A stretch of DNA of 64,000 nucleotides. Origin: Thermincola carboxydiphila. Its GTDB lineage: Bacteria; Bacillota; Thermincolia; Thermincolales; UBA2595. Below the pieces are notes generated by a model. It was not told the DNA's origin, ran no database searches, and saw only the letters and a list, made by a program, of their open reading frames with translations. Of this stretch, positions 8,987 to 18,117 are shown one piece after another. The stretch is from positions 18,242-82,241 of the forward strand of contig JAENYP010000017.1 of NCBI GenBank assembly GCA_016841725.1. The letters run 5' to 3'. The translations under genes and the position numbers were made by a program. How positions within the stretch are numbered: the stretch's first letter is position 1; every line of letters starts with the position of its first letter.

Positions 8987-10399
8987 GTGAACCGGTTTTT
9001 CGATGTTGATGTTTTGTTAAGCCTGTTTGAGAGTATGCATATTGGGATTATCTTTGTGGACCCGGATGGTATTATCCGGTACTGTAATGTCCCTGCAGGC
9101 ATGATGAAAAACATCCGCAAGGAAGCCCTTGTGGGCAGAAAACTGCAAGACTGCCACCCTGAAGAGGCATATGGCAAAATAGAAGAAATGATTAGAAATA
9201 CCGGTGGAAAAAAATTTGCAGAATGGAAAAAAATTGACGTTCATTCAGAACCTGACCTGGAGAAACTGGTATCACCCGTATTCGCCCCTGATGGGGAGTT
9301 CATTGGGATGGTATTGGTAAATCTGGATATCACCGGTAAACGTGAGCTTACGGACCGTATCCGCAAATCACAGAAGGAACTATCGGCTCTTTTTAAGGTG
9401 AGCCACACAATTAATTCATCACTTAACCTTAATGATGTCCTTTTTAAAATTCTGCTTCTCGCGGTAGAAGTAATAAATTTTAAGTCAGGTACAATTTATC
9501 TCCTGGATGAGGCAAGAGAAAAGCTTATCCCTATGGCTACCACAGACTGCCTGCTTGGAGAGACCCCTGTGGAAACAATTGACTTCGGTTCTCCTGACAG
9601 CATTATTGCCTTTGCAGTAAGGTCCGGGGAAATGGTAAGCCTGGAACGGGGCAGACCGGGCTTTGATAAGATTGTAAAAAGGACTGAAACAAATGCAGTG
9701 TTTGTTCTGCCGCTAAAGGACCAGGACAAGTGCCTGGGGGCGCTTGTGGTGGAAAGTGAGGAGTGGGATGTCTTTGGCTTTGAGGAACAGGAACTTTTAC
9801 ATACTTTTGCCAATCATGCCGCCGCAGCCATAAAAAATGCCCAGTTATTTGCCAGGACTCAAAAAATGGCATTTGTTGACGGACTTACCGGGTTATATAA
9901 CCGCCAGTATTTTGACCAGATTCTGGATCAGGCAGTTGCCCAGCTGAAGAGAAAAGACCTGTACCTGACCATTATTATGGTTGATGTCAATGACCTGAAA
10001 TTTATCAATGACTTTTTTGGACACATCATGGGTGACCAAATTATCAAAGCTGCTGCCCATGTCCTGCAGCACAGCGTTAGGGACAGTGATACCGTATGCC
10101 GTTACGGGGGGGATGAACTCGTTATTCTTCTTCCCAATACAACCAGGGAGGAAGCGCTTATCGTTCATAAGCGGATTCTGGAGAATGTAGCCAAATGGAA
10201 TGAGGAGGAAAATGATAACCAGGATAGATCTCTTGCACTGAGTATCGGCACAGCAACGGCATTTGGCCGGGACGGCCTCAGTGATATACTGACACGGGCA
10301 GACCAGAGCATGTATGAGGACAAAAGGAGATATAAGCTGGGGATTCATGATGAGACTCCTATTGAGCGTGCCAAAAAGCAATATTATTCATCTTCATGA
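8987..10399 (+). CDS. PAS-GAF-GGDEF diguanylate cyclase
   Basis: A 470-aa soluble signalling protein: PAS domain at about residues 10-120, a GAF domain at about 140-290 and a GGDEF domain at about 300-455. The catalytic loop reads YGGDELVILLP (GGDEL, an active variant), with VDVNDLKFINDFFGH as the substrate region. It should make cyclic di-GMP in response to a small ligand or redox cue sensed by PAS/GAF. Start GTG 8987 is uncertain because no strong ribosome site is seen. It may connect to the type IV pili encoded upstream, but that is inference. Confidence 0.88.
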   Translation: MNRFFDVDVLLSLFESMHIGIIFVDPDGIIRYCNVPAGMMKNIRKEALVGRKLQDCHPEEAYGKIEEMIRNTGGKKFAEWKKIDVHSEPDLEKLVSPVFAPDGEFIGMVLVNLDITGKRELTDRIRKSQKELSALFKVSHTINSSLNLNDVLFKILLLAVEVINFKSGTIYLLDEAREKLIPMATTDCLLGETPVETIDFGSPDSIIAFAVRSGEMVSLERGRPGFDKIVKRTETNAVFVLPLKDQDKCLGALVVESEEWDVFGFEEQELLHTFANHAAAAIKNAQLFARTQKMAFVDGLTGLYNRQYFDQILDQAVAQLKRKDLYLTIIMVDVNDLKFINDFFGHIMGDQIIKAAAHVLQHSVRDSDTVCRYGGDELVILLPNTTREEALIVHKRILENVAKWNEEENDNQDRSLALSIGTATAFGRDGLSDILTRADQSMYEDKRRYKLGIHDETPIERAKKQYYSSS

Positions 10400-10447
10400 C
10401 AGTTATACTAATGCAGAATGCTGCTAATGCAAGGGGAAGATAAGACG

Positions 10448-11905
10448 GTGTCAATTAAGGAAGAATTAAAGAAAAAGCCTTATTTTAAATGGATAGTTCT
10501 TTGTAATGTGGCCGCAGGTACTTTTATGGCCACCCTGGATGGGAGTATTGTTAATGTGGCTTTGCCGACAATATCTGTTGACTTCGGTGTTGGCAAGGAG
10601 ACCCTGCAGTGGGCGGTCACTGCATACCTGCTGACTATTTCGAGCCTGCTCCTGGCTTTTGGCAGGCTGGCAGACATCATTGGCAAAAACAGGGTATATG
10701 CAGCGGGTTTTCTTGGTTTTGCGCTGGGTTCAGCCCTGTGCGGGACAGCCGGTACTGTGCAGCTGTTGGTAATCTTCAGGATTGTCCAGGCGGTGGGAGC
10801 TGCAATGATGATGGCAAATGCCATGGGGCTGGTAACTTCCTGTTTTCCTCCCAGGGAGCGGGGCCGGGCTCTGGGAACCATGGGAACCGTAGTTGCCCTG
10901 GGGAGTCTCACAGGACCCAGTTTGGGAGGTTTTTTGGTCAGTAGTCTGGGATGGCGGGCAATATTTTATATTAACATTCCCATCGGTATTATGGGATTTA
11001 TAGCATCCTTGTTTATCCTCCCGAGGGACAAGGATATACTGCAAAAGCAGAAATTTGATTATTTAGGGGCCGTGCTGTTTGGCAGTGGAATAACGTGTTT
11101 TCTTTTGGGGCTGTCTGAAGGCCAGGAATTTGGCTGGGCTTCCCAGCGGGTACTGATTCTCCTGGTTGGTTCGGCTGTCCTTCTGGGATCGTTTTTTATC
11201 ACAGAACTGAAAATCAGGCAGCCGATGATTGAACTTTCCCTGTTCCGCAACAGGCTGTTTTTCGCCGGCAATGTGGCGGGATTGCTGTCTTTTGTGGCCA
11301 TGTTCTTCACTACTTATCTGCTGCCATTCTATATGGCTGAGATACTTGATCTGAAGGCATACCAAATGGGACTGGTGATGACTGCTTTTCCGGTGGTTAT
11401 GGCCCTGACAGCTCCCTTGAGCGGCTGGCTGTCAGATAAAACAGGGCCTCTTTTGCTGACTACCGGGGGATTGAGTATCAATGCAATTGGCTTGTATTTA
11501 CTGGCAAATATCAGTGTAGATATGTCGCCCCTGTCACTGGTCTGGAAAATGGCTTTAATGGGACTGGGAACGGGAATGTTCCAGTCACCTAATAACAGTT
11601 CTGTTATGAGTACGGTTCCGCTCCCCAAACTGGGGGTTGCCGGAGGGGTTGTGGCCACCATGAGAAATGTTGGCATGGTAGTGGGAGTTGCTCTTTCGGT
11701 GGCGATTTTTAATTCCAGATTTGCAGCCCTGAAATCTGTTCTGCCCTGGCAGACTGCCTATGTTGAGGCCCTTGGCCTTGTCTTTAAGGTGGCAGCATTA
11801 ATAGCCCTTTGCGGGGCCGCGGTTTCCTTTGTAAGAGGCGGGGGTGCAACAGGGAGTTCTGCCGGACCGGAGAGTGGCATAACTACTGCAAAAAGTGATA
11901 GTTGA
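10448..11905 (+). CDS. MFS drug exporter, DHA2 (EmrB/QacA) family
   Basis: A 485-aa membrane protein with about 14 hydrophobic helices. It carries motif D1-like LDGSIVNVALPTI in helix 1, motif A-like GRLADIIGKNRVY after helix 2, and motif C-like GPSLGGFL in helix 5. These mark the 14-TM DHA2 proton-driven drug exporters. GTG 10448 is preferred (AAGGGGAAG eight bases ahead); ATG 10418 would add ten residues. A strong terminator follows. Substrate unknown. Confidence 0.88.
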   Translation: MSIKEELKKKPYFKWIVLCNVAAGTFMATLDGSIVNVALPTISVDFGVGKETLQWAVTAYLLTISSLLLAFGRLADIIGKNRVYAAGFLGFALGSALCGTAGTVQLLVIFRIVQAVGAAMMMANAMGLVTSCFPPRERGRALGTMGTVVALGSLTGPSLGGFLVSSLGWRAIFYINIPIGIMGFIASLFILPRDKDILQKQKFDYLGAVLFGSGITCFLLGLSEGQEFGWASQRVLILLVGSAVLLGSFFITELKIRQPMIELSLFRNRLFFAGNVAGLLSFVAMFFTTYLLPFYMAEILDLKAYQMGLVMTAFPVVMALTAPLSGWLSDKTGPLLLTTGGLSINAIGLYLLANISVDMSPLSLVWKMALMGLGTGMFQSPNNSSVMSTVPLPKLGVAGGVVATMRNVGMVVGVALSVAIFNSRFAALKSVLPWQTAYVEALGLVFKVAALIALCGAAVSFVRGGGATGSSAGPESGITTAKSDS

Positions 11906-11962
11906 GAGAAAAATGAGAAATATACAAAAAATAAAAAAATGGAAGGGATTTTACAGGTGCAT

Positions 11963-12010
11963 AACCAGGGGTTGTCTCAGTTTTAGAGACTGCCCCTGGT
12001 TCTTTTTTCT
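11963..12010 (+). terminator. Terminator after the MFS gene
   Basis: AACCAGGGG pairs with CCCCTGGTT, with an additional GTCTC/GAGAC pairing inside, followed by CTTTTTTCTC. Confidence 0.9.
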
Positions 12011-12068
12011 CATTTTGAGGCATAATTAATTTTACGGGAACTTGTTAGCAGATTTAAAGGAGGCCGCC

Positions 12069-12845
12069 ATGAAAAAAAGAAAAGCACTGCTCCTGCTTTT
12101 GGTTCTGGCAGCAGGGGTTATCTTATATTTCTGGGAACCATGGAATGCCCGCAGGGAAGAACCGGAACCTGAAAATGCTGCAGACATCATGGAAGAAGCC
12201 AGGGATGCAGCAGGGGATATCGAAAACTATACGTATAAAACACAGGTATCGGTGGGCAATCAGGTAGATGTAGACATACTGAACAGGGTTGACCGGGAAG
12301 AGGAGCGGCAGATGGTTGATTTTACCTGGCAGATACCCAAAATGTCGGGAGAGACATCGATGTATATCCAGGGTGACGAGGTATATGTTTTAAGCCCCGT
12401 AAAGAAGAAATGGGGGAGACCTGAGGAAGACCCCACAGTAGGGCCGTTTGTTGAGTTTTTTTACAGGCAGCTGGATCTGGTAGATCCGGTGTCAAACCTT
12501 CTCCGTGCAGACATACAGAACGGGAATGCTGCAGTGACAAAAAACTCCGCGGAAAAAGATGTGGGGACGGAATATGTAATTGAGATAATCCCTGAGGCCG
12601 GGGCTCTTTCAGAGTTAACTGATGCCATGCCGCCACAGCTGAAAGGGGCTGAGTTAAAGGAAATAAAACAGGTATTCCGGATTTCCCGGGAAAGTTATCT
12701 GCCGGTGAGATACGAGGTTCACGCCAGGGTCTCCTTTTTTGGCCTGGCATCCATGAAGTTTATGGTGGTCAGTGTACCTAAAGATTATGACAAAACTGAA
12801 CTTAACATTCCCAAGGAGCTGGAACAAAAAGTGAAAGGGCAGTAA
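12069..12845 (+). CDS. Membrane-anchored LppX/DUF6612-like sensor or carrier protein
   Basis: A 258-aa protein with a basic N-terminus and one hydrophobic helix (residues 5-22) but no lipobox Cys, followed by a charged linker and an extracellular beta-rich domain (ENYTYKTQVSVGNQ, SMYIQGDEVYVLS, GTEYVIEIIP). The pattern of an EARDAAGDIENYTYK helix then strands recalls the LolA/LppX-like and DUF6612 folds of Gram-positive envelope proteins. Start ATG 12069 follows AAAGGAGG. Function unknown; the fold call is tentative. Confidence 0.7.
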   Translation: MKKRKALLLLLVLAAGVILYFWEPWNARREEPEPENAADIMEEARDAAGDIENYTYKTQVSVGNQVDVDILNRVDREEERQMVDFTWQIPKMSGETSMYIQGDEVYVLSPVKKKWGRPEEDPTVGPFVEFFYRQLDLVDPVSNLLRADIQNGNAAVTKNSAEKDVGTEYVIEIIPEAGALSELTDAMPPQLKGAELKEIKQVFRISRESYLPVRYEVHARVSFFGLASMKFMVVSVPKDYDKTELNIPKELEQKVKGQ

Positions 12846-12861
12846 TTCAGCCCTTTCACTT

Positions 12862-12908
12862 TTTATGCAGATAGGAGAGTAAAAACCTTATCCTATCTGC
12901 ATAAAAAA
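12862..12908. terminator. Bidirectional terminator hairpin
   Basis: TTTTATGCAGATAGGA and TCCTATCTGCATAAAA form a 16-bp perfect stem, with T or A runs on both sides. It would serve the + strand lipoprotein-like gene and the convergent gene at 12952-13254. Confidence 0.85.
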
Positions 12909-12966
12909 GGCTAAGCTTCGCTGAAAGCTAGCCCAAAGGCGGTTAGCGAAGCTAAGCCTTTTTAAA
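12904..12966 (-). repeat. Second hairpin at gene end; shares a dispersed repeat with 17377-17412
   Basis: AAAAAGGCTAAGCTTCGCT pairs with AGCGAAGCTAAGCCTTTTT (19 bp, one mismatch). On the minus strand it terminates the convergent gene, and its left arm holds that gene's stop codon. Read on the minus strand, the core GGCTTAGCTTCGCTAA followed by CGCCTTTG recurs after efp, so the hairpin arm is a repeated sequence. Confidence 0.7.
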
Positions 12967-13254
12967 TGATGCAGCCATTGAAGTTGCCAATATTGAGTTT
13001 GCTTTAGCAAAGTAGGTAATCCTGAGTACTTCGGCAATCTGTTCTTCACTGACACCCATTCCGCGCAGGGTGTTGGAAATTGACTCCACACCCTTATCAG
13101 CTCCTTCTGCGGCGTCCACCGCCAGGGAAATCATCAGTTTTGTCTTGATGTCAAGGGAGCTTTCAGCAAATACCAACTCCTGCAGACCCTTCATCAATTC
13201 AAAGAACTTTTCATCCCGGTCTTTAATGGCGGCAATAAAAGGCAGCAATTCCAA
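12952..13254 (-). CDS. Carboxymuconolactone decarboxylase/AhpD-fold protein lacking the CxxC
   Basis: A 100-aa all-helical protein. The segment LDIKTKLMISLAVDAAEGADKGVESIS followed by GVSEEQIAEVLR matches the AhpD/CMD helical hairpin, but the usual CxxC redox pair is replaced (no Cys at all), so peroxidase chemistry is not expected. The start is the TTG at 13252-13254, eight bases after AGGAG; the GTG further upstream would overlap the ribosome site. It is the only minus-strand gene in the first 20 kb and is flanked by a shared terminator and palindrome A. Confidence 0.7.
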   Translation of the reverse strand: MELLPFIAAIKDRDEKFFELMKGLQELVFAESSLDIKTKLMISLAVDAAEGADKGVESISNTLRGMGVSEEQIAEVLRITYFAKANSILATSMAASFKKA

Positions 13255-13362
13255 GATGCTCACTCCTTTCCAAAAAACAGATTTTGTTTGGTGATAATTA
13301 TTCGCGATGGTACTAATATTCCCTTCTTAAATAAAAATAATTTTAAATGTTACTGCAGAAAT

Positions 13363-13678
13363 GGGTGTGTAAATGACCGTGGAATATGGTGTGCTGTTGT
13401 ATGAGATTTTCCTGGCACTGCCGCCGTTATGAGTCTTGCTGCAGAGCCCCGGCAACAAGGCAGGGAGTCCCCGGATGTCCGAAGATGGCGAAGGCCGCCG
13501 GGAAGTTTTGGCTTGCCAAAACGAGAGGCGGCCATCTTAATTTAAAAACCCAATGAGCCATCGAGTTCGGGGACGCTGCCTTGTTGCCAGGGGGTTGGCA
13601 GCTTAGACTCATAGGCGGCAGTGTGGAAAATCGCTACAACAGTACTCCATATTCGGTTTACGGTCATTTACGACAGCC
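13363..13678. repeat. Long palindromic repeat element, copy A (about 316 bp)
   Basis: The two ends are inverted copies of about 100 bp: both begin near TAAATGACCGT and run through ATATGG, a TGTTGTA block, ATTTTCC, CACTGCCGCC, TATGAGTCT and GGCAACAAGGCAG. The centre is a further hairpin (AAGATGGC, GGCCGCC, GTTTTGGC and their complements). The whole element can fold into one large hairpin. No gene overlaps it. Related copies lie at 20130, 30538 and, more distantly, 47287. Confidence 0.85.
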
Positions 13679-13751
13679 TATGGTGCAGGAATATTCTTAC
13701 TTCCATTGAATTATACTACTTTAGAGAGCGTGAAAGGAGTAGTGATTCTGT

Positions 13752-15095
13752 ATGGTGAGCAGTTTTGCCGAACTGGCAAAGCAGGTGGTGGACAAGGCCC
13801 AGGGGTTGGGCGCCAGCCACTCGGAAGCTTTTTTAATTAAATCAAAAGACCTTAGCATTGATGTCAGGGAAGGCTTTGTGGAAACATTAAAACTTGCCGA
13901 GGACCGGGGTCTCGGTTTACGGGTATTCCGTGACGGGAGAATTGGTTTTGCCTATACCTCTGACCTGGGGAATACGGCTGTTGATGAAATTGTGCGGCAG
14001 GCCCTGGCCAATTCCGATAAGACCAGCCCAGATGAATTTAATATAATGCCTGGGCCCGGAGGGCCCTATAATGAGCTGGACCTCTTTGACCCCCGCATAC
14101 AGCAGGTTTCGGTTGATGAGAAAATCGAAATTGCCAGAAGGATTGAAAAATCTGCTGCCGGTTTTGATAAACGGATTACCATTACCGAAAGGTCTTCATA
14201 TTTTGATGCCGAATATGAGGTTATCCTGGCCAATTCCCTGGGGATAACGACATCTTATCAGGGGGCCTATTGCGGCTGTTACGCAGACCTGGTTGCCGAG
14301 GAAGACGGTGATAACCAGACCGGGTTTGCCCTTAAAATAGGCTTGAAGTTTAACGACCTGGACCCGGAAAAGATTGGAGAAGAAGCTGCCCAAAAGGCAG
14401 TCAGGAAGCTAGGCGCCAAATCAATCAATACTCAGAAGGCAGTCATTGTGTTTGACCCACATATCGGGACCAGTTTTCTGGGAATTATTTCTCCAGCCCT
14501 GTCGGCAGAGGCAGTGCAAAAAGGAAAATCCCTGTTTTTCGGAAAAGTGGGCCAAAGGGTTTCTTCAGATAAGATTACCATCATAGACCATGGTTCAATG
14601 CCTGGAGGCATTGCTTCTGCACCTTTCGACGGGGAAGGTGTGCCGACTGCGAAAACTGTCCTTATCCAAAACGGAGAACTCAGGGGATACCTGCACAACA
14701 CTTATACAGCTGCAAAAGACAAGGTATGGTCAACCGGCAATGGTATCAGGAATTCCTTTAAAAGCACTCCTGAGGTGGGGACTACAAATTTTTACATTGA
14801 ACCCGGTACTGTACACCCTGATGATCTTATAAAGGATATCACCAGCGGACTTTATGTTACTGATGTGATGGGCATGCACACAGCAAATCCCATTTCGGGT
14901 GATTTTTCTGTCGGCGCTTCGGGCATCTGGATTGAAAACGGCAGGCTTACCAAGCCTGTAAGGGGTGTAGCCATTGCCGGGAATATCCTGGACCTCCTTA
15001 ATGAAGTGGAGGAGGTCGGCTCTGACCTAACGTTCTTCGGTGGTAAGGGGTCGCCTACCATAAGGGTCTCCCGGATGATGATCAGCGGTTCATAA
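13752..15095 (+). CDS. pmbA: PmbA/TldE-family metalloprotease partner subunit
   Basis: A 447-aa member of the PmbA/TldE half of the TldD/TldE protease. It shares the two-domain layout of TldD but lacks HExxxH, as TldE subunits do; FDPHIGTSFLGIISPALSAEAVQKGKSL-type sequence marks the equivalent region. The Start is ATG 13752 or GTG 13755 after GAAAGGAG. It should pair with TldD (6680-8107), which supplies the zinc site. Promoter elements for it would lie just after palindrome A. Confidence 0.9.
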   Translation: MVSSFAELAKQVVDKAQGLGASHSEAFLIKSKDLSIDVREGFVETLKLAEDRGLGLRVFRDGRIGFAYTSDLGNTAVDEIVRQALANSDKTSPDEFNIMPGPGGPYNELDLFDPRIQQVSVDEKIEIARRIEKSAAGFDKRITITERSSYFDAEYEVILANSLGITTSYQGAYCGCYADLVAEEDGDNQTGFALKIGLKFNDLDPEKIGEEAAQKAVRKLGAKSINTQKAVIVFDPHIGTSFLGIISPALSAEAVQKGKSLFFGKVGQRVSSDKITIIDHGSMPGGIASAPFDGEGVPTAKTVLIQNGELRGYLHNTYTAAKDKVWSTGNGIRNSFKSTPEVGTTNFYIEPGTVHPDDLIKDITSGLYVTDVMGMHTANPISGDFSVGASGIWIENGRLTKPVRGVAIAGNILDLLNEVEEVGSDLTFFGGKGSPTIRVSRMMISGS

Positions 15096-15194
15096 ACAGG
15101 TTGAGCAGGCACTGGAACAAATCAAATAAATACTATTCAAACTAGAGAAATTATGTTAAAATTTCATAGTGGAAGATTTTAGTCTGGAGTGATA

Positions 15195-15632
15195 ATGTTG
15201 CCAAAAGTACTTGTGATTAACGGTCCCAACTTAAATCTGCTGGGGAAGAGAGAGCCGGATATTTATGGTCCCCAGACCCTGGATGATATTAATAGTAAGC
15301 TGGCAGTGCTTGCAAAGGAACTGGGACTGGACCTGGAGTTTTTCCAGTCCAATCATGAGGGCGAAATTGTTGACAGGATTCATAGGTGTGTTTCGGGCAT
15401 TAATGGTATCCTCATTAACCCCGGAGCCTTTACACATTACAGTTATGCCATACGTGACGCTGTAGCTGCAGTGGGTGTTCCGTGTGTAGAGGTGCATTTG
15501 TCCAACATCCATGCCCGTGAAGAGTTCAGGAGTAAATCAGTAATTGCGGCAGTGTGCCTGGGCCAGGTTTCGGGTTTTGGAGCCATTAGTTATTTGCTTG
15601 GCCTGAGGGCGCTGGCAGAAGAGGTAATATAA
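15195..15632 (+). CDS. aroQ: Type II 3-dehydroquinate dehydratase
   Basis: A 145-aa enzyme dehydrating 3-dehydroquinate to 3-dehydroshikimate. The signature [19 protein letters not shown] opens the protein; the catalytic Tyr is in this stretch, and the [15 protein letters not shown] and [14 protein letters not shown] segments carry the active-site Asn and His residues. ATG 15195 is preferred over GTG 15189 because GGAG at 15186 needs spacing. It overlaps the next gene by one base. Confidence 0.95.
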   Translation: MLPKVLVINGPNLNLLGKREPDIYGPQTLDDINSKLAVLAKELGLDLEFFQSNHEGEIVDRIHRCVSGINGILINPGAFTHYSYAIRDAVAAVGVPCVEVHLSNIHAREEFRSKSVIAAVCLGQVSGFGAISYLLGLRALAEEVI

Positions 15633-16699
15633 TGAACCAAAAAATAGAAGCTGTTCGTAAAATAATCAGGGATAACCAGCTTGACGGACTTGTTGTCACC
15701 AAGCAGCAAAATTGGCAGTATCTGAGCGGTTTTACCGGCACAAATGCGGTCCTGATTTTCACTTTATCTGATAATTACTTAATTACTGATTTCAGATATT
15801 TGGAACAGGCACAGTTGGAAACAGAGGGTTTTCATATTATTAAGCCGCGTACCCTGGTTGAAGATGCCATGGTGGATCTGGTGACCAGCCTTGGGCTGAC
15901 CAGAGTTGGCTTTGAAGGGGATAACCTGACATACAGCCAGTATGCAGACTATAACAAAAAAACTTCGGGTGTGGAATGGGTTTCCTTTACCCAAGCTGTG
16001 GAAAAGATACGCCAGGTAAAAGATGACCGCGAAATTGCCGCCTTAAGAAAGGCTGCCTCCATTACCGATATGGCCTTTGACTATATACTTAATTTTATCA
16101 AGCCAGGTGTCAAAGAATCGGAAATAGCCCTGGAAATTGAGTATTATATGAAGAAAAAGGGCGCTGAAAAATCTGCTTTTGATATTATTGTGGCTTCAGG
16201 ACCGCGGGCTGCGCTTCCCCACGGTGTGGCCACAGATAAGGAACTGTCTGCAGGTGAACTGGTAATCCTTGATTTTGGGGCAGTTTTTGCCGGATTTCAT
16301 GCAGATATGACCAGGACTGTTGTCCTTGGTGAGCCTGACGCTGACCAGAAGAAGATTTATGATATAGTACTGAATGCACAAAAACGCGCTATAGAGGCCG
16401 TTAAGCCTGGTATCAGATGCTCTCAGGTGGACCTGGTGGCACGTGACTTTATCACTGTAAACGGCTATGGCGCCAATTTTGGGCACGGATTGGGCCACAG
16501 TGTGGGACTGGAAATACATGAAAAACCCGCTTTTGCCCCCAGGGATGATACTGTTTTACAGCCAGGAATGGCCATGACTGTGGAACCCGGTATCTACCTG
16601 AGCAATTGGGGCGGGGTTAGAATAGAAGATCTGGTTTTAGTTACCGGCAGTAGCTGTGAAATACTTTCCAGGTCATCCAAAGAACTTATCGTACTTTAA
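15632..16699 (+). CDS. Xaa-Pro aminopeptidase/dipeptidase (peptidase M24B)
   Basis: A 355-aa pita-bread metallopeptidase: a creatinase-like N-terminal domain (to about 125) and a catalytic domain. Two-metal ligands are visible in ILDFGAVFAGFHADMTRT, HGLGHSVGLEIHE and TVEPGIYL plus the final VRIEDLV. It removes residues preceding proline. Overlap of its ATG with the aroQ stop and the short gap to efp give the order aroQ-pepP-efp common in clostridia and bacilli; linkage to EF-P (a polyproline factor) is a known recurring neighbourhood. Confidence 0.93.
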   Translation: MNQKIEAVRKIIRDNQLDGLVVTKQQNWQYLSGFTGTNAVLIFTLSDNYLITDFRYLEQAQLETEGFHIIKPRTLVEDAMVDLVTSLGLTRVGFEGDNLTYSQYADYNKKTSGVEWVSFTQAVEKIRQVKDDREIAALRKAASITDMAFDYILNFIKPGVKESEIALEIEYYMKKKGAEKSAFDIIVASGPRAALPHGVATDKELSAGELVILDFGAVFAGFHADMTRTVVLGEPDADQKKIYDIVLNAQKRAIEAVKPGIRCSQVDLVARDFITVNGYGANFGHGLGHSVGLEIHEKPAFAPRDDTVLQPGMAMTVEPGIYLSNWGGVRIEDLVLVTGSSCEILSRSSKELIVL

Positions 16700-16774
16700 T
16701 TGCGTGCGGCTGCGAAGGCAGCAGGTCTATTGGGAATAATACATACTAATTACTGAGGAGGTCTGGATTAGGAC

Positions 16775-17332
16775 ATGATTTCTACCAATGATTTTAAAAC
16801 GGGCGTAACTGTTGAAATTGATGGAGAGGTATTTGCCGTAGTGGATTTCCAGCATGTTAAACCGGGCAAGGGATCTGCTTTTGTGCGTACCAAGCTGAAA
16901 AATGTGAAAACCGGAGCAGTTGTGGAAAGAACCTTTAATGCCGGGGAGAAAATGCCCAGGGCTCACCTTGACCGGAGGGAAATGCAGTACCTGTATAATG
17001 ACGGGGATGCCTTTAATTTTATGGACAACCAGAGTTATGACCAGATCAGTATCAGCAGGGAACAACTCGGAGATGCCATTAAGTACCTGAAGGAAAACAC
17101 AAATGTGAGTGTCCTCATGTACCAAGGCAGTCTTATCGGTGTCGACCTTCCCAACCAGGTGGAACTTGAGGTTACTGCCACTGACCCGGGTATCAAGGGG
17201 GATACCGCTTCCGGCGGTTCCAAGCCGGCGACGGTGGAAACCGGTGCAGTTGTTCAGGTTCCTTTCTTCGTAGAGGTTGGCGATGTCCTGCTTATTGATA
17301 CCCGTACCGGGAATTATATCAAACGAGTTTAA
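16775..17332 (+). CDS. efp: Translation elongation factor P
   Basis: A 185-aa three-domain EF-P that relieves ribosome stalling at proline runs. The KOW-like N-terminus [37 protein letters not shown] is textbook, with Lys in the PGKGSAF loop as the tip residue, and the C-terminus ends in [20 protein letters not shown] site precedes ATG 16775. Confidence 0.97.
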   Translation: MISTNDFKTGVTVEIDGEVFAVVDFQHVKPGKGSAFVRTKLKNVKTGAVVERTFNAGEKMPRAHLDRREMQYLYNDGDAFNFMDNQSYDQISISREQLGDAIKYLKENTNVSVLMYQGSLIGVDLPNQVELEVTATDPGIKGDTASGGSKPATVETGAVVQVPFFVEVGDVLLIDTRTGNYIKRV

Positions 17333-17376
17333 ATTTCTGTTTAAATTGCCCTGAAAAAAGTCATACTAATGTTAAG

Positions 17377-17412
17377 AAGGCTTAGCTTCGCTAAGCGCCT
17401 TTGAGCTTACTT
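17377..17412 (+). repeat. Short hairpin after efp, copy of the 12930-12966 repeat
   Basis: AAGGCTTAGC-TTC-GCTAAGCGCCTTT forms a compact stem. The same core, GGCTTAGCTTCGCTAA, lies on the opposite strand at 12940-12963. It may act as a weak terminator between efp and the next gene. Confidence 0.6.
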
Positions 17413-17431
17413 TTTGAAGGGGGTTTATCTC

Positions 17432-17896
17432 TTGAAAAACACTAAGGAAAAAATTGCTTACCTTCAGGGACTGTCTCGGGGTTTGGATGTAGAAGAGTCA
17501 TCCAAGGAAGGTAAGGTGCTGTCAGGAATAATCACGATTCTTGATGATTTGGCGGAACAAATTGAAGATATTGAAATTGCCCAGGATGACCTGGAAGATT
17601 ATGTTGAGAGTATTGATGAAGACCTCTTTGACCTCGAGGGAGACCTGTTAGGTGAAGTAGACCTGATTGATGAGGATATTGTAGAGGTAGTCTGCCCCAA
17701 CTGTGAAGAGACAGTCTGTTTTGAAGCAGATATTATTGATGACGAGGATCTGATAGAGGTTACCTGCCCCAACTGTGATGAGGTAGTATTTATAAATGAC
17801 CAGGACCTCATTGAGGGATTGGGAGCCGATAGAGGGCTATCTTTGGGCGATGACAGGGGAATTTCACTGGTCGGAGGAGTTGAAGAGGATATCTAG
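17432..17896 (+). CDS. CD1247-like acidic zinc-ribbon protein
   Basis: A 154-aa strongly acidic protein. The N-terminal helix pair (TKEKIAYLQGLSRGLDV, then a run of Asp/Glu heptads) matches the CD1247 N-terminal domain of clostridia. Two Cys pairs, VCPNCEE and TCPNCDE, spaced 34 residues apart, form a zinc ribbon. TTG 17432 is preferred (GAAGGGGG ahead); the upstream TTG at 17414 lies within the ribosome site. It sits after efp and before the spoIIIA region, as in other Peptococcaceae. Function unknown. Confidence 0.82.
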   Translation: MKNTKEKIAYLQGLSRGLDVEESSKEGKVLSGIITILDDLAEQIEDIEIAQDDLEDYVESIDEDLFDLEGDLLGEVDLIDEDIVEVVCPNCEETVCFEADIIDDEDLIEVTCPNCDEVVFINDQDLIEGLGADRGLSLGDDRGISLVGGVEEDI

Positions 17897-17942
17897 AGGA
17901 TAGAGTTTTGCCAAGCTTAAAATATTAAAGGATATTATGCGG

Positions 17943-17997
17943 GGGGTACACCCCAAAGTTTTTTGTGAACTTTGGGGTGTACCCCTTGTTTTTGTGT
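17943..17997 (+). terminator. Strong terminator closing the efp region
   Basis: An 18-bp perfect stem (GGGGTACACCCCAAAGTT with its complement) around TTTTGTG, followed by TTGTTTTTG. It marks the left border of the accessory island. Confidence 0.93.
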
Positions 17998-18117
17998 GGG
18001 AATAAAGTATTGTGGGAGTAGGGAAAAAAGGATATTGACCAAAAAGGGAGAAAATGTAAGTAAATAAAAATAAAATAAGAATAGTGAAGAAACACATAAG
18101 GTGAAGGGGGAGCTATT

